DNA of 64,000 nt from Pedobacter cryoconitis (GCF_014200605.1 NZ_JACHCE010000001.1:434001-498000); one strand, 5' to 3'. Shown: positions 17,907 to 27,484, counted from the first letter of the stretch. The notes: generated by a model not told the origin, from the letters alone. Numbers and translations: made by a program.

Positions 17907-18491
17907 TCACTCTACTGGCTGCCGTAATATGGTTTTAAATTTTTCGGGTGGGGTTGTACGGAAATCACTCAGATAAATTTCATGGTGCAGCCCGGTTTTC
18001 TGTAATCCTTTTTGAGCTATAAAATCATGCAGTTGTTTAATAGTTTTTGTCTCTGTACTAAAAGGGCCGGTATGCATGACCTGGACTACATCTTTCTCCA
18101 GCATAGTGTATAGCTCGACTTCTTTGGCTAAAAGCAATTGTTTTCCTGATACTACATGTTCAATTGCAGTACATAATGATTCCTGCTTAATATATTCAGG
18201 TATACGGATTAATAATCTGTATTTCCATTGATTGCGCGGAGCGGATTCATCCATCTCCCAAAGCCCCTCTAATTTTGACACAACAAAGTCCTGCCTGATT
18301 GATTTATGTAAAAATTTAATGGTAAAAGCCGTTGCATATAAGGCTTGAACCTTATCGGCAAAATGTTGTTCATTTGGATCTCCTATGCCTGAAATTGCTA
18401 TGTATTTTGCACGTCCCATACCCAATAGCGCAGGTGCTTTACCAGCAGAATAATAAGTTTTAAACAGTTTTGTCAGATCTAATTTTTCCAT
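17907..18491 (-). CDS. GyrI-like small-molecule-binding domain protein
   Basis: Protein of 194 residues from the ATG at 18491; a longer frame to 18533 uses a non-ATG start and adds no conserved sequence. The fold is that of stand-alone GyrI-like proteins: KYIAISGIGDPNEQHFADKVQALYATAFTIKF at about 27-58 and EVELYTMLEKDVVQVMHTGPFSTE at about 128-151, followed by the HHEIYLSDFRTTPPEKFKTILR signature at the C-terminus. SOUL/GyrI-like domains bind small, often cationic or hydrophobic, ligands and can act as hydrolases of electrophiles. It is a single gene on the minus strand. Confidence 0.8.
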   Translation of the reverse strand: MEKLDLTKLFKTYYSAGKAPALLGMGRAKYIAISGIGDPNEQHFADKVQALYATAFTIKFLHKSIRQDFVVSKLEGLWEMDESAPRNQWKYRLLIRIPEYIKQESLCTAIEHVVSGKQLLLAKEVELYTMLEKDVVQVMHTGPFSTETKTIKQLHDFIAQKGLQKTGLHHEIYLSDFRTTPPEKFKTILRQPVE

Positions 18492-18615
18492 GTTATTTTT
18501 TTGAATTGCTAAGAAACAGATCGGTAGTGACAACCCTATGTCAGCAGGAGAGAGAATTTTTTAAGGTAATTTTTTTGAAAGAGATGCAGTTAAAAACATA
18601 GATAAGCTTAAGTTT

Positions 18616-19983
18616 ATGAACCAAATAATAAATAATATGATCAAACGGTTCCTTTTTAAATTAAGTTATATTTTTATAACTGCTGTTTTGCTGGTTCATA
18701 CAGCAAATGCGCAATCAAAGATTAATCCTGACTCCATTAAGACTAAAATGCAATGGTTTGCTGATGCAAAACTGGGTATATTCATTCATTGGGGTATCTA
18801 TTCGGTCAACGGAATCGACGAAAGCTGGAGTTTTTATAATAAAAAGATTAGCCATGCTGATTACATGAAACAGCTAAAAGGGTTTACTGCCTCCGGGTAT
18901 AATCCAGAAGAGTGGGCAGCACTAATCAAAGAGAGCGGGGCTAAATATGCAGTAATGACCACAAAACATCATGATGGTGTAGCCCTTTGGAATACCAGGC
19001 AGAAACATTATAATGTAGTTAAAAATACACCTGCAAAGCGGGATCTGCTGACTCCTTTTTACGCCGCTTTAGATAAACAGGGGATTAAGCGCGGTGCTTA
19101 TTATTCTTTAATAGACTGGAGTTCTGTGGATTATCCGGCTTTTACAAAAGACAGTACCCGTTATAAAATTAGTGAAGATCCAGCCCGCTGGCAGCGTTTC
19201 CTTACCTTTAACCAGGCACAGATTGATGAACTGAATAAATCTTTCAAACCCGATTTATGGTGGTTTGACGGAGATTGGGAGCATTCTGCTGAAGAATGGA
19301 AAGCACCTTCAATCCGTAAAAATATTTTAAGTTTAAAACCAGATGCTATCCTGAACGGACGTTTACAGGGTTATGGTGATTATGATACACCCGAGCAAAA
19401 TTTTCCGGTAAGCAGACCTAAATTCAATTGGTGGGAACTTTGTATGACGATCAATAATAACTGGGGATATCAGCCTCAGGATACCGCATGGAAAACACCG
19501 GTTGAGATCATCTCTATTTTTGCAGATGCGATCAGCAATGGTGGCAATATGCTTTTGGATATTGGTCCAAAAGAAGATGGAACAATTCCAGCGCAGGAAG
19601 TTCATCTTTTAAAAGAACTGGGCAAATGGAATAAGAAACATGCAGAAGCTATATTTAATACGGTAGGCGGTTTACCGCAAGGTCATTTTTATGGACCTAC
19701 TACTTTATCAAAAGACTCTACTGTGCTTTATTTATTTCTGCCAGGAAAGGTCTCTGGAAATATTGTAGTCAAAGGGCTGAAGAATACAATCAAAAAAATC
19801 CGTGTTGTTGGTACTTCCACAACTATCGAACCAAAGGTTGTTGGTAAAATTTCATGGAGCCCGGTTCCAGGTTTGGTATTTATTGATGTTCCTGCAGATA
19901 CACAGGATGAATATATGTCTGTACTGGCATTGGAACTGGATAAACCTGTTAGTCTGTATCAGGGGCAGGGTGGGTTGAAATAG
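18616..19983 (+). CDS. Alpha-L-fucosidase, GH29
   Basis: Protein of 455 residues with a signal peptide (FLFKLSYIFITAVLLVHTANAQ); a second ATG at 18637 gives a more typical leader. GH29 motifs are clear: WFADAKLGIFIHWGIYSV near residue 46, YAVMTTKHHDGVALW near 115, and DLWWFDGDWEH, where Asp218 is the expected nucleophile. The C-terminus carries a short beta-domain. It removes alpha-L-fucose from glycans in the periplasm or at the surface. It faces the sugar porter operon tail-to-tail across a long AT-rich hairpin, and belongs functionally with the GH38/PMI/SusCD genes nearby. Confidence 0.93.
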   Translation: MNQIINNMIKRFLFKLSYIFITAVLLVHTANAQSKINPDSIKTKMQWFADAKLGIFIHWGIYSVNGIDESWSFYNKKISHADYMKQLKGFTASGYNPEEWAALIKESGAKYAVMTTKHHDGVALWNTRQKHYNVVKNTPAKRDLLTPFYAALDKQGIKRGAYYSLIDWSSVDYPAFTKDSTRYKISEDPARWQRFLTFNQAQIDELNKSFKPDLWWFDGDWEHSAEEWKAPSIRKNILSLKPDAILNGRLQGYGDYDTPEQNFPVSRPKFNWWELCMTINNNWGYQPQDTAWKTPVEIISIFADAISNGGNMLLDIGPKEDGTIPAQEVHLLKELGKWNKKHAEAIFNTVGGLPQGHFYGPTTLSKDSTVLYLFLPGKVSGNIVVKGLKNTIKKIRVVGTSTTIEPKVVGKISWSPVPGLVFIDVPADTQDEYMSVLALELDKPVSLYQGQGGLK

Positions 19984-20015
19984 CCTTATGATAAATATTT
20001 ATAGATATCAATATA

Positions 20016-20059
20016 TTTACACCTCAATATATCTTTGTATAAATATATTGGGGTGTAAA
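20016..20059. terminator. Long AT-rich bidirectional hairpin
   Basis: Seventeen-base arms at 20016-20032 and 20043-20059 (TTTACACC...GGTGTAAA with one G-T pair), loop of 10 bases. It lies between the convergent fucosidase (end 19983) and sugar porter (end 20073). T tracts are present on both sides in interrupted form. Confidence 0.65.
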
Positions 20060-20072
20060 TTATATTAACTGC

Positions 20073-21482
20073 TTAATGTACAAAGATATCCTGGACCTCT
20101 TCCAATGATTTACCTTTGGTCTCAGGAACCATTTTGAAAACCACAAAGAACGAAATCAGGCAGCAGGAAGCAAAAAAACAGAAGGTAAGTGCTGGTCCGG
20201 CAGAACCTAATAACACAGGGGTCAGCTGCCCTACAATAGTATCCGCAATCCACATGACCATGATACTTAAACCCATGGCTCTTCCACGGATCCTTGTTGG
20301 GAAAATCTCTGCTGCGATGACAAATTTCAGAGGCCCGATAGAAAAAGCAAAACAGGCTAGAAACAAAATAATACTGATCACCAGTCCCATATTATTTGTT
20401 GCACCACTGTAAAAGCACCAGCCTGTGAAAAACAAGGCTATCGTAGCACCAATTGAACCGATAATATAAAGTGGTCTGCGCCCCATTTTGTCAACTTTCC
20501 AGACTGCAATCAAGGTGAAAAGAAAATTGGCCAGTCCAAAAATAACCTGACTTAAGAGCGCATTGCTGATGTTGATCCCTGCGTCATTTAAAATACGGGG
20601 ACCATAATAAATAATTGCGTTGATGCCGCTAAACTGAGAGAACAGAGGCAATAGTAAACCTATCAATAACGGTCTTCTCATCTCTTTTGCGAACAAATCT
20701 TTATAGGAACCTGATTCCTGTCCTGATGTTTTGCTGATCAGGTGCAACTCTTCATTTGTGCTTGCAGTACCATTGATCCTGTTTAAGATTTTGATCCCTT
20801 CCTGCTCTTTGCCTTGTTGAATTAACCATCTTGGGCTTTCCGGCACAAACAACAAACCAGTTAAAAATAATAATGAAGGGACAAAACCAAGACCAAGCAT
20901 GGCTCTCCAGACCTCTTTGATCAGTATATAATCTAAAAGACTGCCCAGTGATTGATGATGATAGGTAAAAGACAAGTTCAGCAAACCAGCATTGGTCAGG
21001 TAAGCGATCAGTATCCCTGCGGTAATCGCTAATTGATAAAAAGTAACCAGGCGGCCGCGGATTGAAGCCGGTGCGATCTCAGAGATATACAAGGGGGCGA
21101 CAATGGACGCCACACCGACACCCATGCCACCCAGCATTCTTGCTAAAATCAATAAGGTATAATCAGCAGCAGCAGCCGTACCAATGGCAGAGCATAAAAA
21201 CAGCATAGCTGATAACATCAGCATCTTTTTTCTTCCAAAGCGGTCGCTTAGTTCGCCGGCAAAGGCAACCCCGATAATACAGCCGACCAGGGCAGAAGAA
21301 ACAAACCAGCCTTCTGCTGCCGGGGATAAGCTAAACTGCTGTTTTACAAAAGGTAATACACCTGAAATGACAGCCATATCAAAACCAAAAAGCAAACCGC
21401 CTAAGGTGGCAACTATGGTAATCGCTATGAGGAAAAGCTTTGATTGAGACGGAGGTGCCAGTGGTTTATTTTTTAGGTTCAT
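20073..21482 (-). CDS. MFS sugar porter family transporter
   Basis: Protein of 469 residues with 12 predicted membrane helices and the sugar-porter signatures: GFDMAVISGVLPFVKQQF near the first helix, DRFGRKKML after helix 2, PESPRWLIQQGKEQEG at about 215, a central QFSGINAIIYYGPRI, and PETKGKSLEEVQ at the C-terminus. It resembles XylE/GLUT-type proton symporters for hexoses or pentoses in the inner membrane. It is the last gene of the minus-strand run isomerase-fusion, GH38, porter, starting 17 bases after the GH38 stop. It probably imports the mannose freed by GH38. Confidence 0.92.
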   Translation of the reverse strand: MNLKNKPLAPPSQSKLFLIAITIVATLGGLLFGFDMAVISGVLPFVKQQFSLSPAAEGWFVSSALVGCIIGVAFAGELSDRFGRKKMLMLSAMLFLCSAIGTAAAADYTLLILARMLGGMGVGVASIVAPLYISEIAPASIRGRLVTFYQLAITAGILIAYLTNAGLLNLSFTYHHQSLGSLLDYILIKEVWRAMLGLGFVPSLLFLTGLLFVPESPRWLIQQGKEQEGIKILNRINGTASTNEELHLISKTSGQESGSYKDLFAKEMRRPLLIGLLLPLFSQFSGINAIIYYGPRILNDAGINISNALLSQVIFGLANFLFTLIAVWKVDKMGRRPLYIIGSIGATIALFFTGWCFYSGATNNMGLVISIILFLACFAFSIGPLKFVIAAEIFPTRIRGRAMGLSIMVMWIADTIVGQLTPVLLGSAGPALTFCFFASCCLISFFVVFKMVPETKGKSLEEVQDIFVH

Positions 21483-21499
21483 GATTGCTTAAGGTTGAT

Positions 21500-24430
21500 T
21501 TAGTTTTCAATACAAATAGTCATTATCCCTTTTGCAGGAAGGTTAAAGTGGTTCTCTAATGGTTTTTTGTGTGTTTCTAAAAGATCACTTTCCCAGATTT
21601 TTAAGGATGAATTATCTTTCGGGTTGACCGTCATTTTACTATCCTGATCACCACAATTTACCAGTTGTACTATCGTGCTTTTTCCGTCATCGGCTTTTTT
21701 GAATGTTTCGACATAGACATTCTCTCCCTGGATAGTAAAGGGTAAGCCCTTTTCATCTGGTACAGCTCTGGCGACAAGCAATGGCTGATGCGTATTCAAT
21801 CCAGACTGGTTAGCCTGGAAACTATTGTATCCATGCTCATGCGTCTGTATAAAATAGTGAAAAGTGACCTGCCCCTGCTGATCGGCCCTGAAATTAGTAT
21901 GCCATAAATTATTCATCACCCACGAATAAATATGGGAAGATTGGGGCGTAAATGCTAACCAAAGCGGTGCATGGGGCAATCCTCCAAGTAAATTGGCTGT
22001 AGTGATCTTTCCGATTTCAAATAGTGGCGCATCCGGGCTTGACCAGGTAATCCCGTAAGAACTATTGGATAAATCTACCCATCGCTGCATCGTATACCAG
22101 TTTCTGTTTGCATAAGGTAACTGATCAGTTTCTGCAGCTGCACTTGCCCAGGGAATACTATAACGCACCTTTGCATCCGGTACATGAAATGGAAATGCGA
22201 AATGAACACTTTCCTTTTTTCTGATCGCCTTTTTATCAATGGTATTGATCAGTTCAATTTTATCAAGACCATTGACCAGACGTATTTCCCTGGTTAATCC
22301 CGCTGTACCAGGCGCGGCAGAGCTAACTAACAGACTGACTACCAATGGGCCTTTTTCTTTAATTATAATCCGGGCATCCGTACTGGTCTGGATTTTCTCA
22401 ATAGAATCGCCAGGCATATACAAATATTGGTTAAGACCGGCAGAATCTGCGTTCACATAATCCCTGTTGGCCGCTATCTTAATTAATTTCTTAATATTCC
22501 CTGTTTTTGAGGAAATCTCTAATTTATAAATCCCGTTGCTCAGTGAATTTGCAGAAATTTGGGCCGGGCCTTTAACCTGTCCTTTCGTATAAGCTTTCCC
22601 CTGATGAATGCTAAAAGTACTTTTCCCCATCTGTGGGATTTGTTCTGCTATAAAAGCGAGTTCACCGGTACTTAAACGCTGAGAAGGAACAGGCTTGCCT
22701 GCAGGATCTTTCACCAGGTCACCAGCTTTACTTAAAGCAGCAGGCACATAAACGACATCTGTACGCGGCCAGGAAACCGTATTGTAAACAGCTATCTGAT
22801 TACTATTCTTTGCCGCATTATCTTGCTCAACAGGTTGCTGTAAAGATTCGGCAGTTAAATTATCGACAAGCTCTTTAGCTTTCCATACATAAGATTGTTT
22901 CACTGCCCATTCACTTTTTACCTTTTCATCATCAGGATGAGAAACACTATTGAATGCGCCCCAGGTATGTTCATTAAACAGCAATAAGTTTTTCCAGCTT
23001 TCCTCAAAAGCTTTGACAGGGTAAGCTGTTTTGTTACGGATAGCCCAAACCGCGTCAGCTTGCTTCAGCTGATCTGATAACCTGCGGCTCAAAGCGGTTT
23101 CTCTGGCTGCAGACGATACACCATCCGTCCAGTATTCTGTATAATCTCCTGCAAAAGAAGGGATTTTATCTGCATACTTTTTCTCAAAATCAGTAAAAAA
23201 CTGTTGAGTTGAGGTGATCACCAGTTGAGGTGAAGCATATTTCTCATTCCATGCTTTAACTGCATCCGGTAACTCCGGGTCAATCGGGGCATTATCACTC
23301 ATCGCCCAGGTCAATATGGACATATTATAGGGAAAACCTTTTTGTGCCAGTTCATCCAGGTACCCAAACAAATAAGGGTTCAGGAAATTTTGAGAAGGAT
23401 GGCCTGTATAAAAAGGCTTCGGCTCATCTATCGTGAAAAAATTAGGTATTTTATCCCCTTTTAACTGGTAACCAAGAGAATAAGGCTGGCATTGCCAGAA
23501 AAGTAATTTTTGTTTGCCGGAAGGCGAAAGCCAGTAAAAAGGTTTATCCTGCCATTGCGCTAAATTACCTATCCGGTCAGAAGCATTCGGGCCTGATAAA
23601 AAATATCTGATGCCTGTTTGTTCAACCTGCGCAGCTAAACCCCAGGACGCTCCCGGTACATCCCCCTGAAAAAGTGTATTGATCTCAATTCCCTGTTCTT
23701 TAGCCAGTTTTTGAGATTTGGAAAACATTTGCATTAACTGTCTGGAATCCGTCAGGCTGGTATTGATATTGCCGTAAGCCCCATCCAGGTTAATCCATCC
23801 TTTTTTTACTGCATTCCAGAACCTGTCTTTCTTCTGCTGGCTGGCAGTAGCAAGATAATTATCAACTACCCATATCGCTTCTGTAGTCCATTTAAAACGG
23901 GCAGCCTCAGGGTAATACTGTGTCTTTTCTGCAAGAGCAATTGACTCATCAATATTATCTTCATGTAATTGGAGAACTTTAGCCTGCGTATTGGTATAGC
24001 CAATATCCACATGCGAATGTGGCAGGACATAGATGGTCCATGTTCTTGCAGGTTCGACAATACAACGTGTTTTATAGGTTTGGTTACCGGTTAAAATAGA
24101 AACAGTTAACTGAGTCGCTTTAGTCACAGCAGGGCCTGGTAAAGGAATTTCAAGTGTTTCAATCCCATTTTTATTAGCCGGAATGACACTATTCTCTTCC
24201 AGGCCATTGAAGGAGACGGCGATTTTTGTCTGCTGATAATTCTTACCATTTATAAAAATCAGCCGGACCATTCTTCTGCTTTCTCCATGATATTTCAGAT
24301 AAGCTATAGTAGGTTGAAGTTGTACATCATTAAAGGCGGTTCCATTTTTCTGAGCCAGCGTGTTCAAACTGATACTGCTCAGCAAAAGGAGCAAAAGAGC
24401 ATTAAAGTACCTGTTAGGAGTCATTTTCAT
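21500..24430 (-). CDS. Alpha-mannosidase-like glycoside hydrolase, GH38
   Basis: Protein of 976 residues from the ATG at 24430 (MKMTPNRYFNALLLLLLSSIS is a good signal peptide); an ATG at 24457 would overlap the upstream gene by 10 bases. GH38 features: the zinc-binding PHSHVDIGYTNT at about 147, LFQGDVPGASWGLA carrying the likely Asp nucleophile, and FNEHTWGAFNS with the second metal His. The rest are the helical-bundle and beta-sandwich domains of the family. Residues around the active site differ from the classical WxIDPFGHS form, so specificity beyond alpha-mannoside is uncertain. It is periplasmic and lies inside a GntR-controlled operon with a mannose isomerase. Confidence 0.87.
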   Translation of the reverse strand: MKMTPNRYFNALLLLLLSSISLNTLAQKNGTAFNDVQLQPTIAYLKYHGESRRMVRLIFINGKNYQQTKIAVSFNGLEENSVIPANKNGIETLEIPLPGPAVTKATQLTVSILTGNQTYKTRCIVEPARTWTIYVLPHSHVDIGYTNTQAKVLQLHEDNIDESIALAEKTQYYPEAARFKWTTEAIWVVDNYLATASQQKKDRFWNAVKKGWINLDGAYGNINTSLTDSRQLMQMFSKSQKLAKEQGIEINTLFQGDVPGASWGLAAQVEQTGIRYFLSGPNASDRIGNLAQWQDKPFYWLSPSGKQKLLFWQCQPYSLGYQLKGDKIPNFFTIDEPKPFYTGHPSQNFLNPYLFGYLDELAQKGFPYNMSILTWAMSDNAPIDPELPDAVKAWNEKYASPQLVITSTQQFFTDFEKKYADKIPSFAGDYTEYWTDGVSSAARETALSRRLSDQLKQADAVWAIRNKTAYPVKAFEESWKNLLLFNEHTWGAFNSVSHPDDEKVKSEWAVKQSYVWKAKELVDNLTAESLQQPVEQDNAAKNSNQIAVYNTVSWPRTDVVYVPAALSKAGDLVKDPAGKPVPSQRLSTGELAFIAEQIPQMGKSTFSIHQGKAYTKGQVKGPAQISANSLSNGIYKLEISSKTGNIKKLIKIAANRDYVNADSAGLNQYLYMPGDSIEKIQTSTDARIIIKEKGPLVVSLLVSSAAPGTAGLTREIRLVNGLDKIELINTIDKKAIRKKESVHFAFPFHVPDAKVRYSIPWASAAAETDQLPYANRNWYTMQRWVDLSNSSYGITWSSPDAPLFEIGKITTANLLGGLPHAPLWLAFTPQSSHIYSWVMNNLWHTNFRADQQGQVTFHYFIQTHEHGYNSFQANQSGLNTHQPLLVARAVPDEKGLPFTIQGENVYVETFKKADDGKSTIVQLVNCGDQDSKMTVNPKDNSSLKIWESDLLETHKKPLENHFNLPAKGIMTICIEN

Positions 24431-24447
24431 GAGCGGGGGATAATTAA

Positions 24448-26256
24448 TTAACAACATTCTTCTTTTACAAAAGCAGCAATAACTTTTGCACGGTTTTTAC
24501 TTTGATTGATCAGTTCATATCGGATGGCATCTGCCGGAATGATCAGGGTTTCTGCATAATGGATCTCCAGTTCCAGCTCACCCGTTTTAACAATGATACA
24601 ATCACCTTCTACCAGGCTGAGGATATGACACTGGCCATTTGTAGCTGCTTTGATGACGGTATCAAATTCAAAACGCTGTACAGCATAAAAATGATCAGGA
24701 TGGGTAGCCAGGTTAATCAGCTGCCAGTCAGTACCCTGTTCTATTACAGTCTGTTTAGCAATCAGCGTATCAAGCACTGTTTTGCCCTTTCTTTCAAAGT
24801 TCAGGTTGGCAAAAGCGCGTTCAATATTTAACGGACGGGGTTTCCCGTTTAAATCAGGACGTAACCAGTCGTACATTTTAAAGGTGAAGATATAAGGGGT
24901 TGCACTGATTTCCAGCACCAGATTATTTTTACCAGAGCTGTGAACTGTACCATTGGGAATCAAAAACAAGTCATGTTTTTTAGATTTAAATGTCTGTACA
25001 TAGTCTTCTACAACTACAGGGATTTGATGTTTAAAACTATCTTCTATTACCTGTTTAAATTCTTCTCTGTCAATGTTTTCCTGAAAACCCAGGTATACCT
25101 TCGCATCCTTTTGATGATCCAGGATATAATAAGTCTCATCCTGCGTAAAATCCTCACCAAAATGTTCTTTAGTATAAGCTACAGAAGGATGGCATTGCAG
25201 CGATAATTTACCGCCATCCATCGTATCCAGAAAATCAAAGCGTATAGGGAAATTATAACCGAAGCGTTCAGCGGCTTTACCCAGAATAGCTTTATTATTA
25301 TGAAAAAGAAGCAGATCAAAGGAAACCTCCAGCATGCTGCCTTCGTTTTCTAAGATAATCCCGTTTTCCGGAGTGATCAGTTCGAATGACCAGGCATAGT
25401 TGACTACTTCCTGGTTTAAGCCACTGATGTTGTTTTTAATCCATTGTCCTCCCCAAACACCAGGCTCAAACCACGGTCTTGCCCTAAAAGCATGTTTTGA
25501 CATTTCATTTAATGCAGTACGAAGGTCCTGGCCACTGATCCAGGAGATTTCCGTAACCCTTTGTTCATCGATGATGATATCGATGCGTGCTAATAACTGT
25601 TGTTTATGTTTGTTTAAAACAGGCCAGTCAATAAAATAGAAGCGTTTATATTGGGTTTTAGGATCGGAAAAATTTGCGGCGCCAAGATTAAAAAGAAGAC
25701 CGGCCCTTGAACGAAATTGAATCTCATTTTTCGGGACATCAATATAAATGAGCTTTGCATCCGGTTTTGCCAGTGCAGCCCCGCAGCCATAGAAAATAGT
25801 GAATTCCTGATGTATACCCTGGCCAATGAAGTCGAGTTTCCCGGAATCGAAAAAGTCTTTCAGCTGCCCCTGATATTGTTTGCCAAATACAGGATCATGC
25901 TGCCGGAGGTGATCCTGTATCATTTCATCAATAACAATTGCTGGTTTTAAGGCAGCATCAATAGCAATCCAGTTTACCTGTTGGCCATTTGCAGTTAAAT
26001 GCTGATCGAGCTTTGAAATAAACTGATCCCAGTAAACACCAGAATAACCATCAATTACTACATCTTTTTTCTGATCAGTGATCCATTTAGCCAGACTATT
26101 GAAGTCATGATGAATAGTTCCTTTAATTTTAAAAGCAGGGTAGATATCATATCCCTGCTGAGTTGTTGGTACTCTTTTTTCTGGAATAATAAACTGTGCT
26201 GTATTTCTCAGCTTAGTGATGTCTGTATTGATTCCGTCTTTGTTGTAGGCAGTCAT
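24448..26256 (-). CDS. Class I mannose-6-phosphate isomerase with N-terminal kinase-like domain
   Basis: Protein of 602 residues, about twice the core isomerase. The C-terminal about 340 residues are a class I cupin phosphomannose isomerase: LSLQCHPSVAYTKEHFG with Gln354 and His356, DETYYILD (Glu), and PNGTVHSSG (His) supply the zinc ligands. The N-terminal about 260 residues are not part of the classical enzyme. KKDVVIDGYSGVYWDQFISKL is in the position where uridine-kinase-like proteins have a P-loop, but the Gly-Lys-Thr is missing, so this is a degenerate or structural domain. Cytoplasmic; it would convert mannose-6-phosphate to fructose-6-phosphate. First gene of the GH38/porter operon. 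Confidence 0.85.
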   Translation of the reverse strand: MTAYNKDGINTDITKLRNTAQFIIPEKRVPTTQQGYDIYPAFKIKGTIHHDFNSLAKWITDQKKDVVIDGYSGVYWDQFISKLDQHLTANGQQVNWIAIDAALKPAIVIDEMIQDHLRQHDPVFGKQYQGQLKDFFDSGKLDFIGQGIHQEFTIFYGCGAALAKPDAKLIYIDVPKNEIQFRSRAGLLFNLGAANFSDPKTQYKRFYFIDWPVLNKHKQQLLARIDIIIDEQRVTEISWISGQDLRTALNEMSKHAFRARPWFEPGVWGGQWIKNNISGLNQEVVNYAWSFELITPENGIILENEGSMLEVSFDLLLFHNNKAILGKAAERFGYNFPIRFDFLDTMDGGKLSLQCHPSVAYTKEHFGEDFTQDETYYILDHQKDAKVYLGFQENIDREEFKQVIEDSFKHQIPVVVEDYVQTFKSKKHDLFLIPNGTVHSSGKNNLVLEISATPYIFTFKMYDWLRPDLNGKPRPLNIERAFANLNFERKGKTVLDTLIAKQTVIEQGTDWQLINLATHPDHFYAVQRFEFDTVIKAATNGQCHILSLVEGDCIIVKTGELELEIHYAETLIIPADAIRYELINQSKNRAKVIAAFVKEECC

Positions 26257-26280
26257 GAAATTTGATTAGTTATATGTTAT

Positions 26281-26301
26281 AATGTCCAAACATATGACAT
26301 T
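26281..26301. promoter_or_regulatory. Putative GntR operator in the isomerase promoter
   Basis: AATGTC and GACATT arms (6 bases each) separated by 9 bases, lying over the -7 element of the minus-strand promoter. The gene next to it is a GntR/UTRA regulator. ATGTCAT recurs at 27343-27349, near the promoter of the glycosidase gene. Confidence 0.45.
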
Positions 26302-26318
26302 TCATTTAAATATTCAAA
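26287..26318 (-). promoter_or_regulatory. Putative Bacteroidota-type promoter of the isomerase-GH38-porter operon
   Basis: On the minus strand TTTG (26315-26318) and TATGTTTG (26287-26294) are separated by 20 bases, matching the TTTG / TAnnTTTG consensus. The start codon follows 30 bases further on. Confidence 0.6.
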
Positions 26319-26343
26319 GACCTTTTAATGATGCTGTTAAAAT

Positions 26344-27078
26344 TTAACTGTTTCTACGGCTTTCTACGGTGTAAATAAAGCTTTCAGCTTTGTAATAACC
26401 TAGATTATACTCCATTGCACGGTCTCCCTGGTCATATACAAATCTTTTTCTGGACAGGATAGGGCTCCCGGTTTCTACTTCTAATTTGCCGGCAATGAAT
26501 TTACTTGCAGTTATTGCGCTGATCTCTTCTTTAGATAAATTGGCTATCACAGAATGTTCTGTTTCCAGCATTTCGTATAAAGGCTGTTTAAAATCTTCTT
26601 CTCCTGTAAGCCCGATCCGGGGATGGAAATAAGAGATGAAATACACAAAAGCACCTTCAGATCCACCACGTAAACGCTCTAGTTTCAGGATCTTTTTATC
26701 TGTTTTTATATCAAAAAAATTGGCAATGTGTTCATCGGGATATACCCAGCTTACATGCAGCTCATAATTTTTTACAGGTATTCCCCTAGCTTTCATTTCT
26801 TGCGAAAAACTTAACCAATTCATTGATTTAGAGCTTATTTTAGAGGGGGCTACCTTTGTTCCATAGCCTTTTTTTCTAACCAGTAATTCCTCGTATACCA
26901 ATTTGTTCAATGCCTGTCTTAGTGTAGTTCTGGAGATGGCTAGTTTCTTTGCAAGCTCCACTTCATTAGGCAGCAATTTACCAGCCTGGTAAGCCGGGTC
27001 TTTGATGAGTTCTCTAAGCAGTAGTTCAGCCTGTATATGCAGTGGGATATGACTTTTATGGTCAATAGAAATATTCAT
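26344..27078 (-). CDS. GntR family regulator with UTRA domain
   Basis: Protein of 244 residues: an N-terminal GntR winged helix (LPNEVELAKKLAISRTTLRQALNKLVYEELL, about residues 40-70) and a C-terminal UTRA effector domain (YFISYFHPRIG, SPILSRKRFVYDQGDRAMEYNLGYYKAESF). UTRA regulators bind phosphorylated sugars or amino sugars; mannose- or fructose-6-phosphate would fit here. It sits 87 bases upstream of the isomerase start, on the same strand, and diverges from the glycosidase-SusCD unit, so it probably controls both arms of the locus. Confidence 0.92.
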   Translation of the reverse strand: MNISIDHKSHIPLHIQAELLLRELIKDPAYQAGKLLPNEVELAKKLAISRTTLRQALNKLVYEELLVRKKGYGTKVAPSKISSKSMNWLSFSQEMKARGIPVKNYELHVSWVYPDEHIANFFDIKTDKKILKLERLRGGSEGAFVYFISYFHPRIGLTGEEDFKQPLYEMLETEHSVIANLSKEEISAITASKFIAGKLEVETGSPILSRKRFVYDQGDRAMEYNLGYYKAESFIYTVESRRNS

Positions 27079-27110
27079 GATGGATTTAATAATTATTCGA
27101 TTATCGAAGA

Positions 27111-27143
27111 CAAAAATACGCTTTTTAGTACATACATAGCAAA
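27111..27143 (-). promoter_or_regulatory. Putative promoter of the GntR gene
   Basis: On the minus strand TTTG (27140-27143) and TATTTTTG (27111-27118) with a 21-base spacer fit the phylum consensus. The start codon lies 33 bases downstream. Confidence 0.5.
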
Positions 27144-27355
27144 TAGGAATGTAGGTATATATGTTTAGATGATTTGCATACCTTCAGATTTGAGATTGAC
27201 CCTGAATTAATACTAATGAACAGAAATGTTACATGAACGAAAAAATGTGTGTGATGTGAATTGTTTTGTCGGCTATTATTTGAATAATAGATAAAAATCA
27301 AAAAATAGCTATAAAGAATAATCGTTTTACCACATCAAAAAAATGTCATTTAAAA

Positions 27356-27386
27356 TTTGGAAATAACTAGAATACTTCTATGTTTG
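27356..27386 (+). promoter_or_regulatory. Putative promoter of the glycosidase-SusC-SusD unit
   Basis: TTTG (27356-27359), 19-base spacer, TATGTTTG (27379-27386). The -7 octamer is identical to that of the isomerase promoter. It is followed by the palindrome ATGT-TTGT-ACAT (27380-27391). The leader to the start codon is about 90 bases. Confidence 0.6.
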
Positions 27387-27484
27387 TACATAACTATTAA
27401 CCAACCAAATATAAACAGCGACCTAATTTTTCTTAAAAGCAGAGTTTGGAAGCCTTTTATTTATCTTATTTAAATAAAAACTGA

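Larger units (their letters stand above)
27079..27484. other. Divergent control region of the mannoside locus
   Basis: This 406-base, strongly AT-rich region has no ORF. It contains a leftward promoter for the GntR gene near its left edge and a rightward promoter for the glycosidase/SusCD unit near its right edge; both are listed separately. Repeated ATGT/ACAT half-sites (for example near 27130, 27170, 27343 and 27380-27391) may be regulator sites. Confidence 0.5.
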
